Assembly: GCA_016808115.1 (NCBI GenBank)
Contig: JAEQBH010002348.1
Location: forward strand, 496,001-560,000
Length of the DNA stretch: 64,000 nt
Origin: Tetrastigma voinierianum
Lineage: Eukaryota; Streptophyta; Magnoliopsida; Vitales; Vitaceae
Direction: 5' to 3'
Shown here: in pieces, positions 24,012-35,889 of the stretch
Position numbering within the stretch: position 1 is the first letter of the stretch
How the letters are laid out: every line of letters begins with the position of its first letter
Notes under the pieces: model-generated
The model's input: the letters and a program-made list of their open reading frames with translations, nothing else
What the model was told of the DNA's origin: nothing
Databases searched by the model: none
Program-made: the position numbers and the translations under genes

Positions 24012-24480
24012 TCAATCACACAACTTCTTAGCATATCTTCCAACACTTGGATCACTCTTTCCAATTGTCCATATGTCCTGGTCAACGTTATGCAAAAAAT
24101 TAAGTCGAGCACCAAAGCTCTGGTAATTTTCCCTAAAATCTAGAGGTGAACCCTGCATTCTATCAAATGATGGATATCGAATCCCATGTAATCGAACTAT
24201 TTCACTTATATACACCACAACTTGTCAAGTGAATAATCTACCACCGGTAGGAAGTGAGCTAACTTTAGTCAATCTGGCCTACCACGCACCAAATTGAGTC
24301 ATGTTTCTTCTTCACAATGGTAACCCAACCACAAAAATCCATGGTGATTCTGGCCTCATTTCCACTGCATTCTTAATAGGCTGCCAATAATCCCGAAGGA
24401 ACTTGGTGCTCGCCTTCACTTTTCACACACCATACACTGGGTCACAAATTCTCGATACATATCTTTTCATTTCGACCACT
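24012..24480 (-). pseudogene. Integrase core remnant of element B
   Basis: On the minus strand, SEIVRLHGI is followed by sequence aligning to the SDRDxRF, LGTRLNFST and HPQTDGQSER positions of Ty3/gypsy integrase. In this copy they are decayed to DRMQGSPLDFRENYQSFG, ARLNF and GKSDPSVGRYAKKL. Integrase inserts the cDNA into the chromosome; the core Asp and Glu residues are not all recognisable here. Confidence 0.65.
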
Positions 24481-24744
24481 AGCATTTAAACCTTTAAATC
24501 TTGATACATCTCAGGTTACCTAGATGCATAGCAAAAGATCCACTCGTATGCCTCTTCTGTAATGGCTTTCTTCAATTCACTATCATCATCGGGTACACAA
24601 ACCCGATCTTTATAATACAAGGATCCATCTTCCTTCACTAAAACTCTCGCTTTCTTTCCCTCTCCAATCCGACCACTATGGCGTAAATTTTCTCATCATT
24701 CTTTTGTGGCTCGCATCGATTCAACAACCGCTCCAGTTGACAAT

Positions 24745-25340
24745 TTACACTATTTCAATCGCCGTCATCAATGACAAGTGAGCATTCAATGCTTGTAGCG
24801 TTTGCACTGACTTTCTACTCAACGCATCTGCCACTATATTGGCCTTTCCGGGGTGATAATCAATCATACAATCATAATCCTTGATCAATTCCATCCATCT
24901 ATGTTGTCTCAAGTTAAGCTTTCTTTGCGAGGGCAAATGCTTACACTCAGGATCGGTGATGAAACACTTTTCCCATACAAACAATGTCTCCATATTTTCA
25001 ATGCAAACATAATAGCGCAATTCCAAATCACGCTGGTAGGTAATTCTTTCATGAGGCTTCATCCTATTCACATACGCTACCACTTTACCCTCTGTATAAG
25101 GACATCCAAGCCCATTTAGTGAAGCATCACTAAAAATCACGATTCCCTTACCGTTGTGCCTACTGAGTAAGACCCAGGCCTTGGTTAAGAATGCTTTTCA
25201 GCTTTTCAAAATTGGCTTGACACTTCACTCCATTCAAATTTCACATTCTTTCGAGCAATCTCGCCATACGTAGTCATTGAAAACCCCTTAACTTAACCTT
25301 CGTAGTAACCCGTCAATCCTGTGAAACTACGTGACCTCTC
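24745..25340 (-). pseudogene. RNase H and RT C-terminal end of element B
   Basis: The minus-strand open stretch 25140-24745 (131 residues) is the best preserved coding piece of this element. It shows FSDASLNGLGC, GKVVAYVNRMKPHERITY, LELRYYVC, the HR.MELIKDYDCMIDYHPGK block and NIVADALSRKS. These are the classical Ty3/gypsy RNase H and linker motifs, and the first catalytic Asp (SDAS) is kept. At 25290-25340 the end of RT reads RSFTGLTGYYEG (family RSFLGLAGYYRRF). Sequence upstream is lost where the frame runs into LTR sequence at about 25379. Confidence 0.88.
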
Positions 25341-25378
25341 GTGACATTTCTCTCGTGGTTTCCATTCAATAATCACCT

Positions 25379-25993
25379 CGTAGGTTGCTTGATCTCTTGT
25401 AGCAAGAAATAAGATTGCCACCAAAAACTTGATCTCTCTCTTTACCCTAGCTTCTCCCCCTTTTTCTCCCCTCTTTCTCTCCAAAACGTTTGTTTCAATG
25501 AGCCTCAGACCAAAATTCGCCTTTTAAACCCCCTATCTCCTCATACCTTGTTTGCCTACCAAAACCTATTTTTGGGTTAAGTTCTCCCAATTTACTATAT
25601 AGCCACATTTCATTTTATTTGCACTTCAAATTCAATAATCACACTTAGATGATATAACTTAGTCTCAAATGACCCTTAAGTTCTCATTTTCCTCCTAAGC
25701 CTTGTTTGGTTTTTTTCTCATTTTTCTCATTTTAGTATTTAAGTCCATTTTCAAACTCCTTAAGTCCTTATTTCACAAGTTCCAATTTGTCCTTTTTCAC
25801 TTGCTAATTTCCTGTTCGATCATTTAATCACTTAGCATATCATTCAATCATATACTCATTTTTCGGTCATATAATCATTTAACATTTTCATTTAATTACT
25901 TATCAATTCCTCTGGAAACTCAATTTGGCTCCTGGGATTTATACCTTAAACATATAATAAAATTATTATAAAATTTAGGTATTGTATGCTACA
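25379..25993 (-). repeat. Truncated LTR of element B (remnant of the 5' LTR)
   Basis: This matches 22612-23243, from GTAGGTTGCTTGATCTCTT to AATAAAATTATTATAAAA, and ends CTACA. It joins the middle of RT directly, without the rest of the LTR or a primer site. Confidence 0.85.
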
Positions 25994-26254
25994 AATCGTA
26001 ACAAACTCCAAACCAACTTGAAAGACATATCACTTGTTATTCATAAAGGTCTAATAACATATAAAGTGTTGCATTATAAGTCCAAAAAATAAACTAAAAA
26101 CATAGTCTCTATACAATGAATTCAAGATGTTGGAGGTGGTGGAAGGAAAACAGATTCAAGGAATCCTATAATCCGGTGCCTCATGTACTTTCGTGACAAG
26201 CACTCAATGGCATCGAGGCAACAAACCCTCGAATGTTAGGCTGCCTTCATGTTA
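25994..26254. other. Unassigned spacer right of element B
   Basis: AT-rich, with no repeat partner seen in this window and no coding signal. Confidence 0.35.
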
Positions 26255-26704
26255 TCAACTACAGGTCTCTATGAGACACCTAGCTAGTATCTCACATATT
26301 TTGCACATATTAAACATATTTTTCCTTAGCGCACAATCGGCGAAAACTGTGAGTGAAAATGAGTTTTGAGTGGCACGCACCAAGCAGCCGTGATATATTG
26401 GATTGACTAAGGAGACGAGTGGAGTCCATCCCATCCTCTCAAATAACTCCCAACCCAAAAATTGCACATAAATTTGGGATCAATATTTCACCTTGGTAGT
26501 ATTGTCCTTTTCTTGAAAATCCTCGTATATCTGTCAAACTCTTCATATGTGTTCAATAGCCTAAAGTCATTCTACGACTTGGTTCTTGCCCCAGTGATAG
26601 TTGCCTCAATAGGGCATTTGTGTGAATGCTTCCTCGATGCCACATTAGTCTCTAATACAAATAATAGAATGTCAAATCGACGAAAAATCTCTTACCTTGA
26701 TTAA
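26255..26704 (-). pseudogene. Plant transposon gag-like relic
   Basis: The minus strand has EEFDRYTRIFKKRTILP, then after frame changes ELFERMGWTPLVSLVNPIYHGCLVR. That resembles the 'GWxPxxxLxxPVYPxLVRxFYxN' block found in many plant retroelement-linked ORFs (the so-called putative plant transposon protein family). Its role in those elements is not settled. The relic is broken by stops and has no identifiable LTR pair here. The assignment rests on one motif block. Confidence 0.4.
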
Positions 26705-26819
26705 ACGAACATCCATCATTTTAAATATTCATCCGCAATTACCGGTTTATTTATGAGTTTGTTCATGACAACTAATTTAGGAAATTTCTTCATAACAATA
26801 AATGATTGAAATTGCCCGA

Positions 26820-27500
26820 TAGGGATCTGACTGGGCCGGGCATTTCATTCGCCCATTGAGAAGCGGTGAGGCCCCGGACCGCGTATCGCCATAGCAGCGA
26901 ACGAAGGCCGACTCGATGGGCCGAAAACATGGATTTGGAAAAATGGGGAGGCCGTACTCGACCGGTCAGACCATATCTTTACAAATAGCAGAGGCCAGAA
27001 TATTCCCTAAAAGGCGTCCACATTGGAGTCAATGTGAGTCTATTATAAAGGGGAAGAAGCAACGAGAAGGCCAGTTAGTTGGATACCCCGATAAGGAAGG
27101 AGGATTACTCGAATAAACTCCTTTGACTAATCCATTTGCTAAATCTAAGAGTGACTACATGAGAAACCTATCCTCGAGAACCCACTAATCATCGTCAATT
27201 GGATGAATATCCATTATAAATACAAGTGGCTCCAACACTAAAAGTACGCTAATTACAAGCAATCTAGGCATCATATATCTTTCTGGGGGAATCGGCTTAG
27301 GCATTGGAGCGACCCGCGGTAGCTTTCTAGCAGAAGCCTCTTCCGCCACGGTTCTTCTTGCGGGAGAGTCACGCGCGAATCTATAAGCGGCAGTAGTAAT
27401 CCTACCCGGCCCGAAAGCGGTCGGCGTCGCCGGTTCGGCCCTCAGCGGTCTTGGTCTGACCAACGACCAACAGCTCCAGCCCGATTAGGTTGAAAAAGGC
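26820..27500 (+). repeat. GC-richer LTR-like stretch with TATA boxes
   Basis: Base composition changes sharply from the AT-rich surroundings. TATA-like CTATTATAAAGG (about 27042) and TTATAAATACAAG (about 27212) are spaced as in retrotransposon LTR promoters, resembling Tat-lineage LTRs. No second copy is in the window, so this is tentative. Confidence 0.3.
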
Positions 27501-28667
27501 ATCATCAACTTCAATCAATACAATCTAAGTTTCAACATGAAGTGTATTATTTCATAATACTACAATGTAATATGCAAAGTGAATAGATGTTAAAAAATGT
27601 ATTCTACCACTATTTGAAATTGTGTGAGTTTAACAACCCAAATTATACCATAGTAATTTTATGATATGTTTAGGATATAAAAAAAAGTTAAATTCGTATT
27701 TTTTGAAATTTAAGTGCTAAATGTGAAAAATGACATAATTGGGATTTTTAAAGAAATCTAAAGGGTAAATTGGTAAATTATCAAATTAAGGACATAAGAT
27801 AAGAAGATTATATGTTAAGATAGAATTTTGATAAGTTGACTTGCAAATTGAGTATAGATGAGAAGGACTAAAATGGAAGGGCAAAAATATGAGTCAAAGA
27901 TGAGTGAGAGCAGAACTTGTCTCTAGAAAATATATCATGTTGTTAGCTTTGGTTTTGGGAGCTAGGGCATACGGGTTTTAGGAGAGAAGAATCCATTTTG
28001 GATTATATTTCTCCATCTTTTGGAGTTCCACTTGAATCAAGCAAAGAGAAGGAAAGAAAGAAGTGAAATAAAGGAAGGCTAGTTGAAGTGTTCAAGAAAT
28101 CAAGGTTAGAAAATTCTTCAACCTCCTTTCTTGTTACGTGTGTGTTAGGAAAAATAGCCTAACTCTCCCCTTTGTTTTTTGTTGGTTGTGTTGTTGTTTT
28201 GGTTGTGACCTTTAATGAGGAACAATTTGTGTGAAAAAGGTAAGTAGGGTTTTATGGGGAGATGTTGTTAAATTTTCACCGGACCTTATGTGAAGCCCCT
28301 GACTCATTTTGGTGTCGGCGGGGTGTCGTTTTTTCATGTTTATTATAAACTTATTAATTTTAAGCTTGTTCATTCATATTTTGTTAAACATTTAACTTAT
28401 ACTATATTATGTAGCAGCGGATTACAAAATATATACAAGCTCCATAGAAGTGTTTAACATTTACAATATTTACATTGCCCTAAAGCAGAATACATATACA
28501 TTATATCAAATGGTCTTAGTGGGCACCCTAGCGTGATGTGTTGACTTTATTTCTTGATGCGGATTGTCACGTCCTCGGTTTCCCTCTTACGTACTTACGG
28601 ATGAAACACGTGTTAAACATAACAAGTAGAAATAATACTAAAATGGACGACCCACCAATAAGGATCA

Positions 28668-31269
28668 TGTAGCGACCCGAGCGGTCAGGCCGAATGGTGA
28701 GCGAGAACCAAGGGCCTTAGTTTAATTCTTTTTATTTTAAGTTTTATTATGTTTTCTTTTTCAAAGTGTCGCGGGCCGAATCCGGCCCGGCGAATGGCGG
28801 ATTGACCGGGCCCGATTTACTTAAACGTTTCATTTTATCTTATCAAAACATTTTATTATGTCATTGTTGCGGGCGGTTTTGATTCTGGGCAAGCCTGATC
28901 GCTACAAATTCAATGTAATTCGGTGGCGGCTAAGCGTTTAACAAAATACATTTACAAAGAAGGCATTCATGCCTTTTCAAAATGATATAAAAAATCAAGG
29001 TTCAGTGTTTAACCCTCTTGTTTACAAAATACCACTTGTTCAAAAGAGATGATATGCAAATTACGGAGTATATACTCATCTGCCGTACTCTCTACATGAC
29101 TGCAACGGCTGCGATCTTGGCCTTCTTTTTTTCCTTTTTGCTTGATGCACATAGATAAAACTACACCTTTAAAAGCATTTTCATGCTTAGTGGTTCCTAC
29201 CTCTGATTCTATTCAATATTCAATTTAACTCGGCATGCATTTTACATTAAACCATGCCTAATATATCAATATATACTCATGCTATTCATTTCCGCATATC
29301 ATAACATGCATTTTCAATGCAACAATTCATTTCACAATTCAATTTATGAGATTTAAGTATATATACATAAAAATCCCATTATCTTTCATGATGTTGGTTA
29401 TTTCACCTTGACTATTCAATTCACATTGACCAGTTCAGTTTGATGAATCCAGCCCTTATTATCATTGGTAATGTGGTTTACACATTTAACAATTGATCTC
29501 CCATCATGGCGGATGCCGTTTGGTGCACCGGAGCATGTGGTATCATTTAAATGTCATGCGTCGTCGCGTGGATCTGCGTTAGTGCATCGCCAAGTGGGAA
29601 CATTTCTTCAATGCTATACGCCATCGCAGCCGGTATCGATTGGTGCATCCGCGAGTGGGACATTGGACAATTTGAGGGTGCCGCCGTGGCGGATGCCGAT
29701 TAGTTGCATCCGTCGACGATTCATTGCGATGTATCATTCAAATTACATTTCTGACGGATTCGTTTGATGAATCTCGTCTTTATCATCATTCACATTCATT
29801 CGGTTTTCAAATATCACATTTCAATTCCATATTCACTTTCGTATTATCTTTTCAAAGATATACTCAATCTATGTACTTATTTCATATACTCATTTATGTA
29901 CTCATTTCATAGTTACTTGGTAAACTACCAAAATACTTGAATAAGAATAGAGTCAGAGAACAAACCGAAGTTGTCGAATCTAGCTTCCTTTTCTTCGATC
30001 TCGGTCCTAGGTTGGCGATCGTCACGTCCCTAGTCCATAACATTCATGCACTCTTAGTGGATAAACAATTGTTAAAAGCGATTTTGTGAATTACAAATTT
30101 ATTTTTGTTAGGTCTTGAGTTAAGACAAGTCTACGAAGGCAATTAAACGGCCGTGGCAGTGCGGTCTGCGTTTTCACTTAGTTCTATCCTTATTTGAACC
30201 CCCTCCATTATTCATTTTTTAGGGTCCCTAGACAGCCGGTATATGAACCACGGGATACTTGGTGCGAAAAATATGTCAAAGCGTTTACCCTTTGACTGTC
30301 TCGTGCAGGTTACTTGCCGGTTGAATGCCGGTGCAGGTTTGAAGCGGTACGGTCTGCGTGCCCTACGCATCCACATGCAGTGCGATTTCAGCCGGTACAG
30401 TACACCTACGGGTTTGCCCAAATGGGATTTTGAATTTTCCACATTTTCACTTCCGACTCCTCTCCGATTATTCGCATATCAAAAAATCCACCATGGAATC
30501 TGCCAAAAAAACAACTCCAAATGTGGTTTAGACTCAATAAAAATCCCATTTTCCTCAAGTTAGGGCTTTTCACCTAAAATCCAAATCAAAAGGATGAGGT
30601 TAGGGTTTTGATTCATTACCTTGAACCTCTTGAAGCCATCTGCTTCCATGTTGCTTGGCCCACCATTAGAAAGCGAGTGGGAAAGGATCACACAACTTGA
30701 TCTCTTGCAAACCACTAGTTTCTTCTCTCATTTCTCCTCTCTCTTCTTTAAAAACGTGATGTGCTCCAAAAATGAGCACCCAAAGACCAATTTTGGTCTT
30801 TTAAAACTCTCTTAAGTGTATAGGCCATGTTTGGCCTACACCCTTTTCATTCCCATTTTTGTCTTAAGTCATAATTCTCACTTTTTTTTTTGCCTTTTTG
30901 CTTGCCAGGCTGGCTGTTTTGGCCACTCAATAAATCCAATTTTCCATTTTTGGCATTCTAACTCTTTATTTCACTTTCCTTATCATTTATCATTTATTTC
31001 ACATTAGCATTTAAGCTATCATTTGACCCTTAGGTCCTCATTTTACAAATTTCCACATTTTTCCTATTTTCACTTGGTTTATTTACTGGGTTGATAAATT
31101 TCTCAATTTAGCATACAATATTCAATCATATGCTCACACTTTCTATTTACATTTTTCAATTTGTCAATTTATCAATTTTCCACGGAAAAATCCAAGTTTG
31201 GCTCAATTCATACCCGGAATATATAATAAAATTATTATAAAAATTCCAGGGTATTTTTGGGGCGTTACA
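28668..31269 (-). mobile_element. Solo LTR B', inserted in C1
   Basis: This 2,602-bp LTR starts TGTAGCGACCCGAGC and ends TTTTTGGGGCGTTACA. It is bordered by the exact 5-bp duplication GATCA (28663-28667 and 31270-31274), which restores the C2-like sequence AAGGATCATCTCACTTTAG when collapsed. Its final 60 bp closely match the end of LTR B, but its first part differs, so it is a related subfamily. Confidence 0.88.
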
Positions 31270-32994
31270 GATCATCTCACTTTAGATACATGCATATATT
31301 TATGACAAATATAACATTTACATATGTATCCATTTCTCATATCTATTTTTTCATAACATGTTTCATTTCTTATCATATTTCATATACTTTTCATGTCATC
31401 TTACACTTTACTTATTGTTCTTATAACCGTATACTATCATCACATAGCAGTGTTATGCTACGTATACTTGTCATTTGCTTTTATGTTTCATATGCGCATA
31501 AGCCTTAAGTAGATACGAGGGGAAAGAAGCGTATGTACCGAGAAAAGTCTGATCAACGTATGAGGCAGTTATTTCTATATGTATGACTCAACCAGTATTA
31601 TAATGAGAATCAGAAGCGGGATCACAATAATAAATCGGCCGACAGGCTCGATACTCATAAAGCGTATCTTTGTAACAACTATATCCCTATAGGCATGTCT
31701 ATCCCATCCAACTCACCGGTCGCTAAGCGAGCCAATCAGGTTTATTATGTTTTAACAATCTTTTCGGAATTATTAGAAAAAGATATCTCATATATATGGA
31801 TAACTACTGATATCATGTATACTTATGAGATATTCATTATCAAATAATATCTTATAAATATTTAACTATACTTTTTCATATAACAAAATTATATGTGTAT
31901 TCTCTTTAACTTTCATAACACATGTTATCATGATCATATTACTATGATGCATTATTTCATATAAAAATACATTTATATAACCTTTATACAATTTCAATTT
32001 CCATAACCAATTCTACCTGAACAATTCGAGGCAGCTCCTAAGTTCATTTTCGACTACAAATTTGACCACATGCACTTGAGTTATTGAAAGTGATCTTCTA
32101 ACTCAATATACCCCTTTGTCTTAAGTTTCTTATGGTTCAAACATCATGTCATTTGGACTTTTAATTTGGGGGATATGGTCTAAACATTTAGAACTGCTTT
32201 TGGACAATTTTCAGGAACAGAATCTGGAATTATGTCTTATATTTGAAAATTTTCTGGGAACATTAGAGACATAATTTGATATACGTTCTTCCTTGAAGTT
32301 GTTTTAGAAGTTTCTAGTTTAATACGAAATTTGAATCATCTCATTTGGATGAATATAACTCAAGTTATGATTTAAACAACCGAAATTACTCCAGTTCAGG
32401 GACTGTTCTAAGACAGATTTCAGGGACCGAATTGTTCCCTTACTTTGACGAATTTTCTAGGTCCAATGAGGTTCAAATTTGGATACATTTATTTCAGGGA
32501 TATTTGTTTTCCTTGAAGTCTAGTTTACCCAAAAATTTGAATCACTTAATTTGAATAAGTGAAACTCAATTTATGGCCTAAATACAAAAGCGTTAAAAAC
32601 CAAGCTGTATTAAATTGACCCAGCAGTCGCTTTGTGAATTTTACGGGTCTGATAGGGTCCAAATTTGGATACACTTATTTCAGGGAGATTTGTTCTCCTA
32701 GAAGTTTATTTTACCCAAAAACTTGAATCAATCAATTTGGATGAGTGATGGCCAAGTTATGGCCCAAACAAAAATATAGGTTTAAAAAAAACGGACAACA
32801 TCTCTCCTAAAACCCAACATTTTCTCTATACAAAATTTTCCTTCATTGAGGACCCCAACCAAACCAAACAACCATATAACACATTTATAAGTTAGGGATT
32901 TTCCTAACCTACATATAGACAGAATTTTGTTGGAAAAATTCCTAACCCAGTATGAATTCCATACATGTTCCTAAACTTTGTTCAACCCAGTATT

Positions 32995-33125
32995 CCATAC
33001 AAAGTTCCAAACATTTCATGCATTTGCTTTTTCTTTTCTCCTTCCTTCTTCCTTCTTCTCTTCTCTTCTTCTTCTTCCTTGCTTTGCTTAACTGCTTCTT
33101 CTTCTTCTTCTTCTTCTCTTCTCCC
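32995..33125 (+). repeat. CTT-rich simple sequence within C1
   Basis: A pyrimidine-rich run of TTC/CTT words. The open frames across it on both strands (poly-Lys or poly-Ser/Phe) are artefacts of composition. Confidence 0.85.
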
Positions 33126-35889
33126 ATGTATTTGCCCTATTCAAATGCAGATAGAAATTTCTAAGGCCATGTTTGGCCTTATCCCTGTTACGAGCCAATT
33201 TCCTCCTTTTTGCCTTTTTGGTCCTTCAACTCCATTTTATTTGCAAATATAACTTATTCTTATCTCTATATTAGCCTATAATCTTCTTATCATATGACCT
33301 TTGGGTCCTGAATTAGTAAATTACCAATTTACCTTTGACTCTTTAATTAATTCCGGATTTTTGCTTATTTTATTTTTAGCATTATTTTATTCCGAAAAAA
33401 AATATGTTTTTACTTTTATTATACCCTAAACATGTTATAAAACTGTCATGGTATAATTTGGGGTGTTACACCCTATGTTCTTGTTTTAACCATAACTTGG
33501 CTCACCAACCTCCAAATTGAATGATTCTAGTTTGTAAGGAAATTTAAGACCCATGAATACATTTTCCTAGAAGAGACCTAGATCGAATTTCTGTCCTACG
33601 ACCCTTGAAATTGAGTTTGAAGTCAAGATATCGGAACAGTCCCCTGAACTTGAGTAATTTCTGTTGTTTGAATCATAACTTGAGTTTTGTTGATTCAAAT
33701 AGTGTTATTAAAATTGTTGTAGAAACTAAGCATCTGGGAGAATAACTTTCATGGAGGAAGTATAGCCAAATTTAGTCCCCATTGTTACCAGAAATTCGTC
33801 AAAGTAAGGGAACAATTTTATCCTTGAAACCTGTGTCAGAATAGTCCCGATGTTAGGACCATATCTTGAGTTATACTGATCCAAATGAGGTGAATAAAAA
33901 TTTTACTTAAACTAGACACCTAGGACAGTAACTTTTATGAAGAAAGTATGGTCAAATTATGTCCCTATAGTTCCCAAAATTTTTTCAAACATAGGACCTG
34001 ATTCCATATTTATTCTTGGAAAATGTCGAGCAATTCCAGAATGTTTAGGTGCATGCCCTCCCTAATTTAAAGGTTCAAATGACTTAATTTTGATCCATTT
34101 GAAACTTAAGAAATAGGGGAACATTGTGTTAGAAGAACACTTTGTCTAAAAACCTCGTTTACTAGGTCGAAATTGTAGTTGGAAATGAAAATTTCAGTAT
34201 GCATAAGAGAAATATAGTCTTAGAATTGACGAGAGTATAACTATAGACAGTGAGTCAGGTCAATATCATTCACAATTATCAATATAATTATCAAGTTCAC
34301 CTCTGGTCGGATAGTGATTGAATAGGCACGTCTGTTTAGTGCTTCGACACTCTTTGTTTAGTGTTCCCGACACTCTTTGTTCGGTCTGAAACTCCTACAT
34401 GAGTGTTCACGACACTTACGTTCGTGAGATGCGAACACGTTTGTTTATTAACTTTTCGGCACCTCTGTTCCAATCTTGTCTTGTACTTGTGGTCACCTAT
34501 TGTGTTAGTTCTCTCATTTATTGTTATTGGTCTATGCAGACAAACATTTATATGATAAGTATCTGAACAAGGAAACAAAAGAAAACGGAAGTAATAAGCT
34601 CTGATGCTAAGGCATAATTCAGTTATGTTATGTAGTGTGCCTACGGGTACCTTATGTTAAGAGATTTCTGTTATGTACTCCTACGGGAGATATGAATACT
34701 TTGATATGTGAATTATTTTAAATGTATACTGAAATTGAGGACCACTAGAAGTGGTCATATATGTTATATGTTTTCCCACTAAGCTATAAGCTTGCTTGCG
34801 GGTGTTTTATTAAGTGTAGGTCTTGAGAAAGAGTCATCGAGACATCCGTTCGCGGGTTGACCACGACGTGGAATCCACCTTATGTAAGGTTTTTATTTTG
34901 TTTTTGAAATGTAAATGCAATATTTTTGTAATAGTGGAACATATCATCTGATGATAGTTGGACTAAGGCATATATGTTCAGGACAATTTATGTGACGCCC
35001 CCAACTTGACACCGGTGTCAAACGAAGTGTCATTTTTCTATTTACTATAAACTTATAAACTTTAAGGCTTGTTCATTAATATAATGTTAAACATTTAACT
35101 TATGTATATTCGCGCGGTAGTTACGAAATATATCTGACTCCATATATATAGAAGTGTTCAGCATTTCTTAATATTTTACATTTAACTACAAAGAAATAAA
35201 AATACATATACATTAGACCAAATGGTCTTCCAGTGGGCACCTAGTGATGTGTTGAATTTGATTGTTGATGCGGATTGTTCCGTCCTCTGGTTTACTCTTT
35301 TTATTACTTTACGAGATGAAACACATTAACTAAACATAGCTTAGTGGGAATAATACTTGGCGGATGACCCCTAATAAGGATCATCTCACTTTAGATACAT
35401 GCATATACTTATGACAAATATAACATTTACATATACTTATCCATTTCTCATATCTACTTTTTCATAACATGTTTCATTTCTTATCATATTTCATATATTT
35501 TTCGTGTCATCTTACACTTTACTTATTGTTCTTGTAACCATATACTATCATCACATAGCAGTGTTATGCTTCTCATATCATGTCATATATCATATACATC
35601 TCATTTGCATATACTTGTCATTTGATTTTATGTTTGATGCTGCCTGAGCCTTAGAAGTGGATACGGAAAGAAGCTGTGTATGTACCGAAGAGTACTATCC
35701 AGCTGTACGAGACAGGTGATCTCTATCTGGCTTATGTAACCAAAACAGAGGCCACTACTCTCTAATGATCGAAGCGGGATCTATGTCATCGACCTAAGCG
35801 GGACACCGATATCTATAAAGCGTATGTTGCGACAAGCTGTATCCTTATAGGCATGTCTATCTATCGACTACCTGGTCATGGCGAGGCGA

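Larger units (their letters stand above)
20191..25993 (-). mobile_element. Ty3/gypsy LTR retrotransposon B (chromovirus), truncated
   Basis: A full LTR (20191-23243) is followed by a polypurine tract, then on the minus strand chromodomain tail, integrase pieces, RNase H and the end of RT. At about 25379 the sequence jumps directly into the interior of a second LTR copy that ends at 25993. Primer site, gag, protease, most of RT and about 2.4 kb of the 5' LTR are therefore gone, fitting one large deletion. The flanks (ACAAC on the left, AATCG on the right) do not form a duplication. Confidence 0.88.
28289..33470 (-). mobile_element. Solo LTR C1, itself interrupted by solo LTR B'
   Basis: This starts TGTGAAGCCCC and ends GGGGTGTTACA, about 2.58 kb when the inner insertion is removed. 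It is matched in the same orientation by C2 (34991-40286). Flanks CCTTA (28284-28288) and CCCTA (33471-33475) form a near-perfect 5-bp duplication. There is no internal coding region, so it arose by LTR-LTR recombination. Confidence 0.8.

Noticed and set aside
32942..33252. Lys-rich and Ser/Phe-rich open frames
   Set aside because: Composition artefacts of a CTT-rich run inside solo LTR C1.
33471..34990. Interior of a retrotransposon between C1 and C2 as an LTR pair
   Set aside because: It is itself LTR sequence (family D, opposite orientation), and C1 and C2 each have their own target duplications, so they are two independent solo LTRs.
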